Of a DNA stretch of 64,000 nucleotides, positions 19,582 to 32,537 are shown piece after piece. The position numbers were made by a program, and so were the translations under genes. The stretch's first letter is position 1; each line of letters starts with the position of its first letter. The notes below the pieces were generated by a model. That model made no database searches and was not told the DNA's origin. It saw only the letters and a list, made by a program, of their open reading frames with translations. Source of the stretch: Hormiphora californensis (taxonomy: Eukaryota; Ctenophora; Tentaculata; Cydippida; Pleurobrachiidae); assembly GCA_020137815.1 (NCBI GenBank), contig CM035362.1, positions 770,605 through 834,604 on the forward strand, given 5' to 3'.

Positions 19582-21066
19582 ATGGCAAGATCCCGGCTTG
19601 CTTATCTCACCCTCAGATGTCTCACAGCCATCCCTCCTCCTCCTCAAGTCCTCTCAACTCCTCATCTCCTCTCAGCTAGACCCCTCTCCACACCCTCCTC
19701 CCACACCTCTCCCTGGAGAGAAGACCACCCCAACCACACATCGGATGTCAAGGGATCATGGTACAACCGCCGTCTGAAGCTCATGATTCACAGTCTCAAA
19801 CAGGAACCTGGGGAATCACGTGAAGACCTGAAGGCGATCCTAAGGGACATGTTTAGTGTTTTACCGGGGGATCCTGTGAGGCTGGATCATGCTTACCGAG
19901 TTTATAGCACCACTGACAATGATGGTTGTTATGCGGTCAGGGCGACCTTTGAGAACAGTGATGACGTGCAGAGAATAATGAAAAACCGGAAAAATATCGC
20001 ATTATCGGGGGATGAACGAGTTGCTAAGGTAACCATCTTCAGGGATCGGAATACAGATCTGGATAAGATGTTACGAGAGCTGAAGAAAGAGAGACCGGAT
20101 CGGACATTTTGCATCATAGCTAGTAACATTGTAGATGTGACTGTTGATGAAAAAGGTAATAAAGTTTTTGTTGATCTGTTTGATCATTCCAAATCAATCA
20201 AAATCTTCAACCTACCGGAAACAGACCAAAAGGAAAACCCATTCTACCTGGTCGAGGATCTTCTAAAAGAACGAGGGTTGGAGCATCATTGTGTCAGGGC
20301 AGCTTTCTGGGTGAGGATGAAGAATGACCCCAATCTTCGAGTTCTTAGAGCGGTGTTTGATTCGAATGAAGTTGTCACCCAGATCCTGGACACTTTCGAA
20401 AAAAACCCCTCCCAAAAGTATGACGGTAAAGTGTTCCTTCATCCGAGCACCCCAGAACGATTCAGACCTCCTATAAACCCTGATTCTACCTTCTTTATTT
20501 GCAACTTTAACATCCCTGAGGATTGGGACAAGCAGATGTTGTTGGCGGAGGGTATTGTCAAGTATCTGATGCCTGAGAACACGCCCGAGATTGAACAAGT
20601 CTCATTTTATGGACGAACTTGGAATAAAAAAGAGAATTCGATTCTGAACGTCCAACTAGATTGTCCCAAGGCAGCTCAGCTGATCATACAACAGAAGCAC
20701 CGCCTAGCCGCTAATAAGGATTATAGCACTGCGTTCATATTCCCCTACGTGGAGAACTGGAAATCAATGAGTAAAACAAAAAAGATCCAGTTAGACATGT
20801 TGCATAAAGTGGACCCCAAGAAACGAGTGTTTATCCAGAATTTTCCACGAGCCACAGATAACGGAGGGGAGGAGACTGATGAGGCTCTGAAGGAGTCCGT
20901 TGAGAGTCTGTTTTCCAGCTGGGAGGAGAAACCAACCGTTTTAAGTGTGTTGCGGGTGGGCTATCCAAATTCCTATGGTAGAAGACCTGTTCGAATCATC
21001 CTGGAGACGGAGGAAGATGCGGCTTTGATTTTGCAGCAAAACCTGGAACTTGTCCGTACACAATGA
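19582..21066 (+). CDS. Four-module ORF1-like family, copy B (frameshifted end)
   Basis: 494 aa, all four RRM-like modules present and closely matching copy C. The 5' context (TTTTAG, 7 nt, ATG) is the same. Against copy C there is one extra base near 21056 (CCGTACAC versus CCGACAC) that ends the protein early at LVRTQ, and another extra base near 21080; the last strand of module 4 and the acidic tail are lost. Whether this truncation matters is unknown. The Pro run is one codon shorter than in A and C, from slippage in a CTC repeat. Confidence 0.7.
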   Translation: MARSRLAYLTLRCLTAIPPPPQVLSTPHLLSARPLSTPSSHTSPWREDHPNHTSDVKGSWYNRRLKLMIHSLKQEPGESREDLKAILRDMFSVLPGDPVRLDHAYRVYSTTDNDGCYAVRATFENSDDVQRIMKNRKNIALSGDERVAKVTIFRDRNTDLDKMLRELKKERPDRTFCIIASNIVDVTVDEKGNKVFVDLFDHSKSIKIFNLPETDQKENPFYLVEDLLKERGLEHHCVRAAFWVRMKNDPNLRVLRAVFDSNEVVTQILDTFEKNPSQKYDGKVFLHPSTPERFRPPINPDSTFFICNFNIPEDWDKQMLLAEGIVKYLMPENTPEIEQVSFYGRTWNKKENSILNVQLDCPKAAQLIIQQKHRLAANKDYSTAFIFPYVENWKSMSKTKKIQLDMLHKVDPKKRVFIQNFPRATDNGGEETDEALKESVESLFSSWEEKPTVLSVLRVGYPNSYGRRPVRIILETEEDAALILQQNLELVRTQ

Positions 21067-22069
21067 ACGTAGTTTCAAGGCTGCACGTTTACGGCAGAGG
21101 GAAGGATGAGGAAGATGATGAGAAGGAGCATGAGGAAAAGAAAAATAATGTGAGATAAGTAGTGGTAACTTATTATGATTCGGTGTGTGACATTTTTTCC
21201 CCGCCTTCGGCCTTCACCCCCTGGGGGGGGGGATCACCCCCTAAATGCGTGGATGACATGCCTATTTTGGGGGTGGGTCCCAGCGAAAAATTGACAGTTA
21301 GGGGGCCCCAAAATACCTTATTTTTGGGTAATTAAGACGTTAATTGGCCGATTTTTGGCCCTAATTGACCCAAGTACTAATCTTTCGAGCATGTTTGATA
21401 GATTCAGTTTTGATTTTTGGTGCACAGACTGTCCGTATTGAAAAATTTAGTCCGCTGTATAGTGGGAGACACTAGCGTGGTACGCGCAAAAAAATGCGTG
21501 CCACACCAATTTCGTTTTTCATAAAACACGCAAGAAAAAGTTTTTCAAGCTCGACTTTTCACGTTTTGGCTCATAACTTCTGTTCCTGATAAGATAAAGA
21601 CTTCAAACCTTCGCCATTCGATGGGGCTTGAAATTCCCTTTCCAACGGTACCCAAACGAACTCTGTAGCTTATCAGGAACCGGAGATATGGCCATCTATA
21701 TTATAAAGCAGAGAACCTTGCAAGACAAAAATTGGGGAAGGGGGTTTTTTGGGGCTTGCACGTGGAAAATTGGCGTGTTGTTAGGGGTGGTTGGTGGGGT
21801 TTGGGGAGTTGCCATGATGGTGGGCAAGAGTTTAATACTGCACGTGCATGTTGTTGGGTGTTTTATTGCGTGTTCCTGTCGTGTTTTGTGGTGCTTGGCC
21901 ATCTACTGCTGCGGCCCCGATGAATGCCACAGCTTTTCTACCAACGTATCCCAGCTTTAATAACTCTACACAGCTCCAGTTCTACGGATCTTTATCACCT
22001 GATTCCAGCTTCCATTATATTCACCAGCCCGATATGAGGGGGAGAGAGAGAGAGAGAAAGAGGGAGAGA

Positions 22070-22140
<71 letters not shown>

Positions 22141-22473
22141 GGGGAGGGAATGATGGGGTTAGAGGGATAAAGAGAGAAGGGGATAGATGAAGACTATCCA
22201 TTGGATAGGGGACAGGGAAAGAGACGGAGACGGAGAGGGGGAGAGAGAGACATAGAGACCGGGGGGGGGGAGGGGGGTTGTTGTAGGACTCCAACTGGCT
22301 GTAAGGGGATTATGGGGTGAGTTGGTCAACATAGCCCGGGGGCGGGGGAGGGAGGGTGCTGAATAATATGGGACGAGAGCAGTCAATAGATATTGAGAGG
22401 ATTCGAAAGGGGTGGGAGGATTCAGTAGGGGGCGAGAGGAGTTTTGGGTTTTTTGCCTGGGCTCTCTAGTTTA

Positions 22474-22867
22474 TCATAATGCCGAAGGGCCCTTACTGGG
22501 GTTATTATCATAATTGATCATATCTCAGGTTCCTGATGAGCTACAAACATTGTTTGGATACCGTTGGAAAGGAAATTTCATTGCCCATCGAATGGCGCCG
22601 ATTTGAAGTCTTTATCTCATCAGGAACAGGAGTTATGGGCCAAAACGCGAAAGGCCAAAAATCGTGAAAATTTTTCAATTTCGACTTTTCACGTTTTGGA
22701 CCATAACTCCTGTTCCTGATGAGATAAAGACTTCAAACCGGCGCCATTCGATGGGCAATGAAATTCCCTTTCCAACGGTACCCAAACAATTTCTGTAGCT
22801 CATCAGGAACCGGAGATATTATCAATTATGATAATAACCCTCGTAAGGGCCCTTCGGCATTATGATA
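22474..22867. mobile_element. Nested 0.39-kb palindromic MITE
   Basis: Near-perfect palindrome with ends TTATCATAATGCCGAAGGGCC and the reverse complement. The arms contain the same GCCATTCGATGGGC and GGTTCCTGAT segments as the host element, so it may be a relative that inserted into or arose from it. Confidence 0.7.
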
Positions 22868-22972
22868 AATGGCCATATCTCCGGTTCCTGATAAACTACA
22901 GAGTTCGTTTGGGTACCGTTGGAAAGGGAATTTCAAGCCCCATCGAATGGCGAAGGTTTGAAGTCTTTATCT

Positions 22973-24025
22973 CTGAAGACGCACCTCTTTGACAAGTCAT
23001 ACGGTCCTGCTGGCTGATTTGTAGCTTTGTTAGAAGAGATCTGTCTAGTCGTTGTCTGTCTTGTTTTACGAGTCTTGTTCTGTTCTGAGTTCCGAGTCTA
23101 GCCCCTTTTTATACTGAGTGCAGTGATTTTTTCCCTGCCCGGGTGGATGCCGAAGGCATTCACCCGGATGCCTTTTTACTTTGTAAAAAGGCATAGCAGG
23201 GTTAGAATTCGAAAACGACATTTTGGTATACTAACTAATCGGTAGAGGGACATTTTTTGGTCACACTTTCGTTGCGAGGGCAACGGTGTAGCAACTAGAG
23301 CCGCGCGCACAGTGACGAGCTACTCCTTCATCAAACACCTCATTGACACAGTTTGATGGACGTGTGTGTGCGCGCCACTCAACAAAACATGAAATGCTCT
23401 GCCGCGCGTTTCGCGTGTTACCTACACATTTTCATCTTGCGAGTCGAGTGTGAGATGTTAGATAAGTAGTTAAGTTGGAATGTCAAAAGCTGGTTAGCAA
23501 GTGTCATGTGATTGGGAGTTAGCTAACTCTAAGCTATGTGAGAAGTATACTGACAGCTAGATCGTATGCATCTCACATTACATTATGACCAAGCCTTGAT
23601 CCTGTTGGCAGTGACAATGTCACTGACATGTGAAACGGTAGGGCAGGGAAACACAGCATTATGAATACATAATGCAATAATTCTTGTTTAACATATCTTT
23701 TTAACCAAGTAATCGTATAGCTTATCTACACCGTTATCTACTGAATCAACTATTAATCATTAATCTACTCTTTTTTATGATTGGAATTCTAAATTCTTCT
23801 TTTTTAATTATAACTATCTTAATTAACTTATTCATACAGTCCCTCAGTGTGTACCCACTTGTATCTATCTACTGTTTCTGTATGGACTGCCGCATAAGAA
23901 GGCTGGCTTAAGAGCTCTGGCGTTTTAATTATGAGTTTTTTCTCTGTTTTTTGCGTTTATCTCTTAGCTATATTAAGTCAATTTGCGGGGTATCAAATGT
24001 AACAATTGAATTGAATTGAATTGAA
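22973..24025 (+). mobile_element. Probable 5'-truncated LINE 3' end with (TTGAA)n tail
   Basis: The host repeat GTCTTTATCTCATCAGG is split here: it breaks after TCTC at about 22972 and resumes with TCTCATCAGG near 24026, giving a possible 4-bp duplication. The insert ends in four TTGAA repeats, a typical simple-repeat tail of CR1/L2-like LINEs. No coding part is left, so the class is tentative. Confidence 0.5.
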
Positions 24026-24411
24026 TCTCATCAGGAACAGGAGTTATGAGCCAAAACGTGAAAAGTCGATGTTGAAAAACTTTTTCTTGCGTGTTTTTTT
24101 GAAAAACGAAATTGGTGTGGCGCACATTTTTTTGCGCGTACCACGCTAGTGTCTCCCACTAGTACAGAGAAATACATCAAAAAAGTGTACTTTTACTGTC
24201 AATTTAGTCCAGATTACCGAAAATAGCTTCAAAATCAGGCGGTTTTTGTCAAAATTGGGTACCTAGACGGTTGATTCAAACAAGGGGCCCCCTGGTTCAA
24301 TTCCCGGTCAAACCCAGTATTTTTCGATTTTCTTCCCTATTTAATTCTTGCTCAGATCTCTTTGTTTTAAAACTCTCACCACATACAGCACCTTGCAAAT
24401 TTCAATTCCAG

Positions 24412-24484
24412 GAGAGCTTGAAGAGGCTGGAATAAAGCGTTGAAGATTGCTCGAAAGAAATCTGATTGGTCTACCATCCAGGAG
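24412..24484 (+). pseudogene. Broken copy of TTC19 exon 8 (unit C)
   Basis: Same 10-bp deletion as the unit B copy, showing the deletion happened before B and C separated. Confidence 0.85.
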
Positions 24485-24537
24485 GTGAGAGAAAAATAAC
24501 AATTGTATATATCATGGTTAGCTTGGTTACCTTGGTT

Positions 24538-24923
24538 CAGGGCTGGCTCCAGGGGGTGATGCACACCCCCCCAAAAATTATTGGCAGCAAAGCTGCCAAG
24601 ACTGTCTGAGACCATTTGGATTGGGAAACCACCCCAAAAATTTAAAATTTTCAGTAAAATTTTTGACTGATCACAACCGAATTAAAATCACCTAGTGAAC
24701 ATCACTGAGTGAGAGAGAGAGCATTGTAGCATTCATAAATCTAGAAAGTAGACGTCACAAATGATTAAAAACCCTAAAATTTGCTTGATTTATTTAAAAA
24801 ATTTCCTGGGACTTCGCCCCCTGGACCCCCCCCCCCTGGGCGGAGCTCGCAAATGCTACAATTAGGGAACAGTGGCCTTCGGCCACTGCACCCCCCAGAA
24901 ATATCGGGCTGGAGCCAGCCCTG
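24538..24923. mobile_element. hAT-type MITE shared by units B and C (copy in C, without nested insert)
   Basis: Same ends (CAGGGCTGGCTCCAG) and flanking CCTTGGTT (24530-24537 and 24924-24931) as the unit B copy. It acts as the empty site for the nested hAT found in B. Confidence 0.85.
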
Positions 24924-24993
24924 CCTTGGTTACCATGCATAATAACTATGTCTTGGTTATCATGGTTACAATGGTGACTAATATAATAGGGGG

Positions 24994-25211
24994 TATGCAT
25001 AAGCCCGGATAGTCCGGATAATAGGAATATTCAGGAAAGTTATTCCAGCATATATGCATACGAGCTGGAATACTCCGGTAATCATGCCCAGATAACTCGT
25101 ATAGCCCGTATCTAGATTTGATAATCATACTCTGATATCCCGGAGTGTCCTCTAGGCTATCCTGAAAATACCAATTATCCGGACTATCCAGGTTATCCGG
25201 GTTTATGCATA
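24994..25211. mobile_element. MITE with TATGCATAAGC ends (copy in unit C)
   Basis: Counterpart of 18349-18571, with small indels. Confidence 0.7.
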
Positions 25212-25337
25212 CCAGGCCCTAATTAGCCTTTCGTATCGCTAATCTCTCGTATGGCTTCCTTTATCAAAAGTAGTAAATTCCAGTTTGGATCAGAGAGAAA
25301 CATTAGCAAGTTCTTTCTTAAACAGCGTCCATTTCAG

Positions 25338-25415
25338 GTGATGCAGAACCTGACAATTTTAAAGAAGAAGCGAGAGAGTCCTGATCTCATTCATGATATT
25401 AAACAAGAGAGTTGA
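25338..25415 (+). pseudogene. Copy of TTC19 last exon (unit C)
   Basis: 78 bp with acceptor, frame and stop kept. Its exon-8 partner upstream is frameshifted. Confidence 0.85.
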
Positions 25416-25507
25416 GAGAAATACAATTTATTTTATTGTTACTTTTGGTACCTTTGTTAAGTTATTTTGGCTGCTTTTATTCTGCATCGTAATGGCTGAG
25501 GTATATG

Positions 25508-26157
25508 TGCTATAACACCGGTGTGTATCTGTATATCGCGCCCCGAGATATGCACGCATAGAGACGATATGCAATATATCGCCCCGAACGTAGTGAGGGC
25601 GATATATTTGATACAAATAAGGTGTTATAGCATATAACGCCCACTGCAAGCAAGGAGAGAACAACACTAATCCCCTTTCAAGTTTTTCAACTCAATTTGA
25701 CAAACTATTCAACATTATCAAAGTTTCACAGCAACAACAAATAATTACACAGAGAGAGAGAGGCAACACAACTCATGTCAATCCTTCAAATATGTTCCCT
25801 TTTCAACTCCAGACATGTCTAGACATGTCTAGACACTCACACACACACAAGCGAACTATTTGGTGCTAATTAAATAGAGAGAGATAAAGATTACCTATGT
25901 CTCTCTTGTCTCTCCTTCTCTTGTCACCATTCCCCGCCCCTTGTTGTGTTAATCTCTCTTTCTTTTTGCAACAGTGTGTACACAACAGTACACACACACA
26001 AAAGAAAGAGTTTTCACACCTTTTTGGGCGAATTCTTACATGTAATAAATTGCAATTTTGGAGCGGGCGTTATGAGATATATCATTTCGGATGCAGTCAT
26101 ATCAGCCCGCTACCGCGCGGGTGTTATTTCTCCAAAAAATGTGCAGTGGGCGTTATA
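25508..26157. mobile_element. Paired small elements upstream of copy C
   Basis: Counterpart of 18868-19539: the palindromic TGCTATAACACC insert (to 25632, shortened at the hairpin centre) followed by the TATAACGCCCACTGC element (25633-26157), ending about 43 bp before the copy C start. Confidence 0.7.
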
Positions 26158-26199
26158 TTTCTGTAATCTTCCTAACTTGATCATTGTTTTAGGTAGGCG

Positions 26200-27768
26200 A
26201 TGGCAAGATCCCGGCTTGCTTATCTCACCCTCAGATGTCTCACAGCCATCCCTCCTCCTCCTCCTCAAGTCCTCTCAACTCCTCATCTCCTCTCAGCTAG
26301 ACCCCTCTCCACACCCTCCTCCCACCCCTCTCCCTGGAGAGAAGACCACCCCAACCACACATCGGGTGTCAAGGGATCATGGTACAGCCGCCGTCTGAAG
26401 CTCATGATTCACAGTCTCAAACAGGAACCTGGGGAATCACGTGAAGACCTGAAGGTGATCCTAAGGGACATGTTTAGTGTTATACCGGGGGATCCTGTGA
26501 GGCTGGATCATGCTTACCGAGTTTATAGCACCACTGACAATGATGGTTGTTATGCGGTCAGGGCGACCTTTGAGAACAGTGATGACGTGCAGAGAATAAT
26601 GAAAAACCGGAAAAAAATCGCATTATCGGGGGATGAACGAGTTGCTAAGGTGACCATCTTCAGGGATCGGAATACAGATCTGGATAAGAAGTTAAAAAAG
26701 CTGCAGAAAGAGAGACCGGATCGGACATTTTGCATCTTAGCCAACAATATTGCTGATGTGACTGCTGATGAAAAAGGTAATAAAGTTTTTGTTGATCTGT
26801 TTGATCATTCCAAATCAATCAAAATCTTCAACCTACCGGAAATAGACCAAAGGGAAAACACATTCTCCCTAGTCGAGGATCTTCTAAAAGAACGAGGGTT
26901 GGAGCATCATTGTGTTAGGGCAGCATTCTGGGTGAGGATGAAGAATGACCCCAATCTTCGAGTTCTTAGAGCGGTGTTTGATTCGAATGAAGTTGTCACC
27001 CAGATCGTGGACACTTTCGCAAAAAAACCCTCCCAAAAGTATGACGGTAAAGTGTTCCTTCATCCGAGCACCCCAGAACGATACAGACCTCCTATAAACC
27101 CTGATTCTACCTTCTTTATTTGCAACTTTAACATCCCTGGGGATTGGGACAAGCAGATGTTGTTGGCGGAGGGGATTGTCAAGTATCTGATGCCTGAGAA
27201 CACGCCCGAGATTGAACACGTCTCATTTTATGGACGAACTTGGAATAAAAAAGAGAATTCGATTCTGAACGTCCAACTAGATTGTCCCAAGGCAGCTCAG
27301 CTGATCATACAACAGAAGCACCGCCTAGCCGCTAATAAGGATTATAGCACTGCGTTCATACTCCCCTACGTGGAGAACTGGAAATCAATGAGTAAAACAA
27401 AAAAGATCCCGTTAGACATGTTGCGTAAAGTGGACCCCAAGAAACGAGTGTTTATCCAGAATTTACCACGAACCACAGATAACGGAGGGGAGGAGGCTGA
27501 TGAGGCTCTGAAGGAGTCTGTTGAGAGTTTGTTCTCTAGCTGGGAGGAAAAACCAACCGTTTTAAGTGTGTTCCGGACGGGCCGTCCAAATTCCCACGGC
27601 AGAAGACCTGTTCGAATCATCCTGGAGACGGAGGAAGATGCGGCTTTGATTTTGCAGCAAAACCGGAAACTTGTCCGACACAATGAACGTAGTTTCAAGC
27701 TGCACGTTTACGGCAGAGGAAAGGATGAGGAAGATGATGAGAAGAAAAACAATTTGAGATGGTGGTAA
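26200..27768 (+). CDS. Four-module ORF1-like family, copy C (complete, 522 aa)
   Basis: Best-preserved member; function unknown. Residues 1-47 lack acidic residues and carry Arg at 3, 5, 12 and 34 (MARSRLAYLTLRCL...ARPLS), like a mitochondrial presequence. Four modules of about 90 residues follow: M1 about 64-155, M2 about 206-288, M3 about 303-392, M4 about 414-505. Each shows a strand (IKIFNLPE, FFICNFNIP, VFIQNLPR), a helix, a strand, a second strand (RVLRAVF, SILNVQL, RPVRIIL), a helix (NEVVTQI, KAAQLII, EDAALIL) and a last strand (KVFLH, AFILPY, FKLHVY): an RRM-like order. The segment after M1 (VTIFRDRNTDLDKKLKKLQK, then a short strand) resembles the C-terminal domain of LINE ORF1 proteins. 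It ends in an acidic/basic tail. The ATG is 7 nt after a TTTTAG site. Homology to ORF1p is inferred from the pattern, not computed. Confidence 0.8.
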   Translation: MARSRLAYLTLRCLTAIPPPPPQVLSTPHLLSARPLSTPSSHPSPWREDHPNHTSGVKGSWYSRRLKLMIHSLKQEPGESREDLKVILRDMFSVIPGDPVRLDHAYRVYSTTDNDGCYAVRATFENSDDVQRIMKNRKKIALSGDERVAKVTIFRDRNTDLDKKLKKLQKERPDRTFCILANNIADVTADEKGNKVFVDLFDHSKSIKIFNLPEIDQRENTFSLVEDLLKERGLEHHCVRAAFWVRMKNDPNLRVLRAVFDSNEVVTQIVDTFAKKPSQKYDGKVFLHPSTPERYRPPINPDSTFFICNFNIPGDWDKQMLLAEGIVKYLMPENTPEIEHVSFYGRTWNKKENSILNVQLDCPKAAQLIIQQKHRLAANKDYSTAFILPYVENWKSMSKTKKIPLDMLRKVDPKKRVFIQNLPRTTDNGGEEADEALKESVESLFSSWEEKPTVLSVFRTGRPNSHGRRPVRIILETEEDAALILQQNRKLVRHNERSFKLHVYGRGKDEEDDEKKNNLRWW

Positions 27769-27921
27769 TTTATTATGATTTGGTGTCAGGTGTGTGACAA
27801 TTTTATTGTTTGAAGTGTTTCTAGTGAGAAAATTTTTCAAACTGACTTTCTAAATCGTTTTACATTAATACCGCTGTTGCCTATTTTGATATCTCACTAT
27901 ATTATAGTGGTAATGTAGATA

Positions 27922-29404
27922 ATGTTCCTTGCTAACCGGTCCCTCCGATGTCTCTCAACAAAAACTATCTTCACATCAACTCTCTCTACCCGCTCAGAAT
28001 CAACAGCCGCACCTTGGAAAACAACTGCCTCGAAATCTCGAGTTCCTGGTTCATGGCAGCAACGCCGCCTGAAACTCATCATCCAGGGACTTGAGCAGGA
28101 TTCCAGATGAGACTACATCGGAACTAATGACAACTCTCCAGACAATGTTTAGTTTTGTGCCCGGTGACCCAGTTAGTTTGGTTCACGCTTATCGTATTGA
28201 CAACACGCCTGATGATAATGGGTGGTGCAAGGTACGGGCGACATTTAAAAACACTGCAGATGCAACGAGAATTTTTGAGAATCGTTTCCTAGTTAGAAAA
28301 CTTGAAGACGAAAGGATCGCTCGGGCAAATATCTTTCGAGATCGGAACGAGAAACTTCATCAAAAGTTACAGGACTTACAGAGAGAAAAGCCTGATCGAA
28401 CGTTTCGTATTTTAGCGAACCAGCTAGTTGATGTTACACGAGATGAGAACGGGGAGAAGGTCACAGTGGACTTGTTCGATCATACGAAAACAATTAAAAT
28501 CTTGAACCTCCCTGACAGTCAAGAGGAGAACGTGTTTCTGGTGGTTGAAGAGCTGCTACAGGACCTGGGGCTAGATCATTGTGTTAGGTGTGCGTTTAGG
28601 GTGAACGTGAAGAACTATGAACCCGGTGATTCCCGGGTTATCCGAGCGATATTTGATTCGAACGAGGTTGTCAACGAAATTCTCTCCACGTTAGAGGAGG
28701 TTGAGTTGTCTGGTAAACACAAGGGAGTGATCGTCCATCCCATGACCCAATCTGGGTATTATAGTACCTTAGAGCAATACCAACCCCCTCTAAACCCTGA
28801 TTCTAGTTTCTTCATCACAAACTGCCAGGTATCGGGGGACCGAGGAGAACAGATGGAGTTAGCAGAGGGTATAGTGAAGTTTCTGAATCCTGAAAATACT
28901 CCAAAGATTGAAAACGTGGCATTCTATAGTCGGACTTGGATGAATAGGGATTATTCTTTTCTAAATGTCCAATTAGGTTCCCCAGAAGCTGCTCTGCAAA
29001 TCATTCGACGAAAGGAACGCCTGGTTTCAAACGAACTCTTCAAAACTGTTTATTTGTACCCTTACCTTGACAATTGGAAGTCCATATTCCAAGATAAAAG
29101 GCCCCGGGTTGAAACGATTGATCCCAAAAGAAGGCTTTTCATCGGAAACTTACCAGGAGCAACAGGCTCAGAAGAATCAGAAGCTGCTCTCCTGAGATTG
29201 GTCAACAGTTTATTTTCCAGCTGGGAGCAGAAACCTAAAGTTCTTAATACGCTCCGTGTGGGCAAGGAAAATGTTTATGGACGAAGAACGGTTCGGGTGA
29301 TACTAGAAACTGAGAAAGATGTGGCTAGGATTTTGGCCAAAAAGGAGGAAATTTCAAAACTTTCAGGACTTAAACTGTATTTTTTATGGAGGGAACTCCA
29401 GTGA
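27922..29404 (+). pseudogene. Four-module ORF1-like family, copy D (divergent, one frameshift)
   Basis: Distant paralogue with the same architecture: basic N terminus (MFLANRSLRCLSTKTIF...STLSTRS), WQQRRLKLIIQ, then four modules to VRVILETEKDVARILAKK near the end. The reading frame breaks once, at about 28098-28104, where one extra T in GATTCC leads to a stop at 28108-28110; past that point a 430-residue frame runs to 29404 without stops. Such a long intact remainder and full conservation of module order suggest long use and a recent or apparent break (polymorphism or assembly error are possible). It has no TTC19 exon copies in front of it. Confidence 0.7.
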
Positions 29405-29798
29405 ACCGATGGGACTCCAGTGAAGCTGGTGGTGATTGGTGTAATTTATTGTACTTGTCTGTGCGTGTTTTGATAAGTTTTTAAATGAATTCAAGATCTT
29501 TCTTCCTTCATCACCATATATAGTTTTCCCTCTCGGTGTATGTTACCAAAATCAAGTGGTGTTTCACCACTGGTAACCCCTCTTGTAACCCCTCATGTCC
29601 ATCTCTGTATATCTAGTGATATGGCCATGCCACTCCCCCCACTTATTTTGACCTGGATCCACCCCTAGTTACCCCTATTGTAACCCCCATGTCCATCTCT
29701 CTATATCTAGTGGTATGGCATAGAGAGTGTAAAGAGTGGCGGGGTATTAGATGAGACTTCCCGCTACTAGTACTGCTTACAAAACAACCAACGCAACC
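29405..29798. other. Intergenic region with a diverged direct repeat
   Basis: Two copies of a sequence reading GTAACCCC...ATGTCCATCTCT followed by TATATCTAGTG, near 29585-29625 and 29680-29715. Otherwise nothing recognised. It lies between the four-module family and ING3. Confidence 0.5.
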
Positions 29799-32118
<2,320 letters not shown>

Positions 32119-32537
32119 AGAACTCGGAGGAAACGTGCAGAGAAAAATGGAGAAAAGAAGATATTATATAGGAGAGCAACAAAGGAGTGATGATGTATTT
32201 AGTATTATTGGGGCTTGGAACTGAGTTACAATTTGGTTGGGTTTTATAGGTGAAACGGGGGAAATGGGTTAATGTTTGATACCAAACAAAAAATATTGAA
32301 AATACAAGAGAAATGTGGAAAAAAGCTGATATGTTGCAATGTTCAGAAGTGGCGCTCTATCTTTTAAACTGTCATTTAAAGTTATCAACAGAATTTGAAA
32401 ACCCAAACTATCTCGTTTTTATCCCCTCTACTTCAAACCCCCAATATATCACCCATGTGATCTGACCCTCTAATAAGTTTCAGTTTCTCAATTGTAAAAC
32501 TGTAATCTCCCAAATGTAGCACACAAGAAACTCTCTC

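Larger units (their letters stand above)
21460..24161. mobile_element. 2.7-kb foldback element with 3-bp GTA target duplication
   Basis: Perfect outer ends TAGTGGGAGACACTAGCGTGG and its reverse complement, flanked by GTA (21457-21459 and 24162-24164). The unoccupied sequence CTGTACAGAG survives in the unit A spacer near 16530. Inside are repeated inverted segments including GCCATTCGATGGG (near 21615, 22596, 22745, 22945), a (GA)n tract (22038-22142) and two nested insertions. A 3-bp duplication fits CACTA or Harbinger-type elements, but no transposase is visible. Confidence 0.85.
21067..24411. other. Spacer between unit B and unit C
   Basis: No host gene seen. It repeats the post-gene sequence of unit A up to about 21459, then contains a 2.7-kb transposon (21460-24161) and resumes the spacer sequence leading to the unit C copy of TTC19 exon 8. 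Confidence 0.6.

Noticed and set aside
19279-19777. Frame leading into copy B from upstream (also at 25897-26398)
   Set aside because: Transposon sequence read in a different frame from the real protein.
21628-21960. 110-aa Cys/Trp-rich frame
   Set aside because: Lies within the arms of the 2.7-kb foldback element; no domain or conservation seen.
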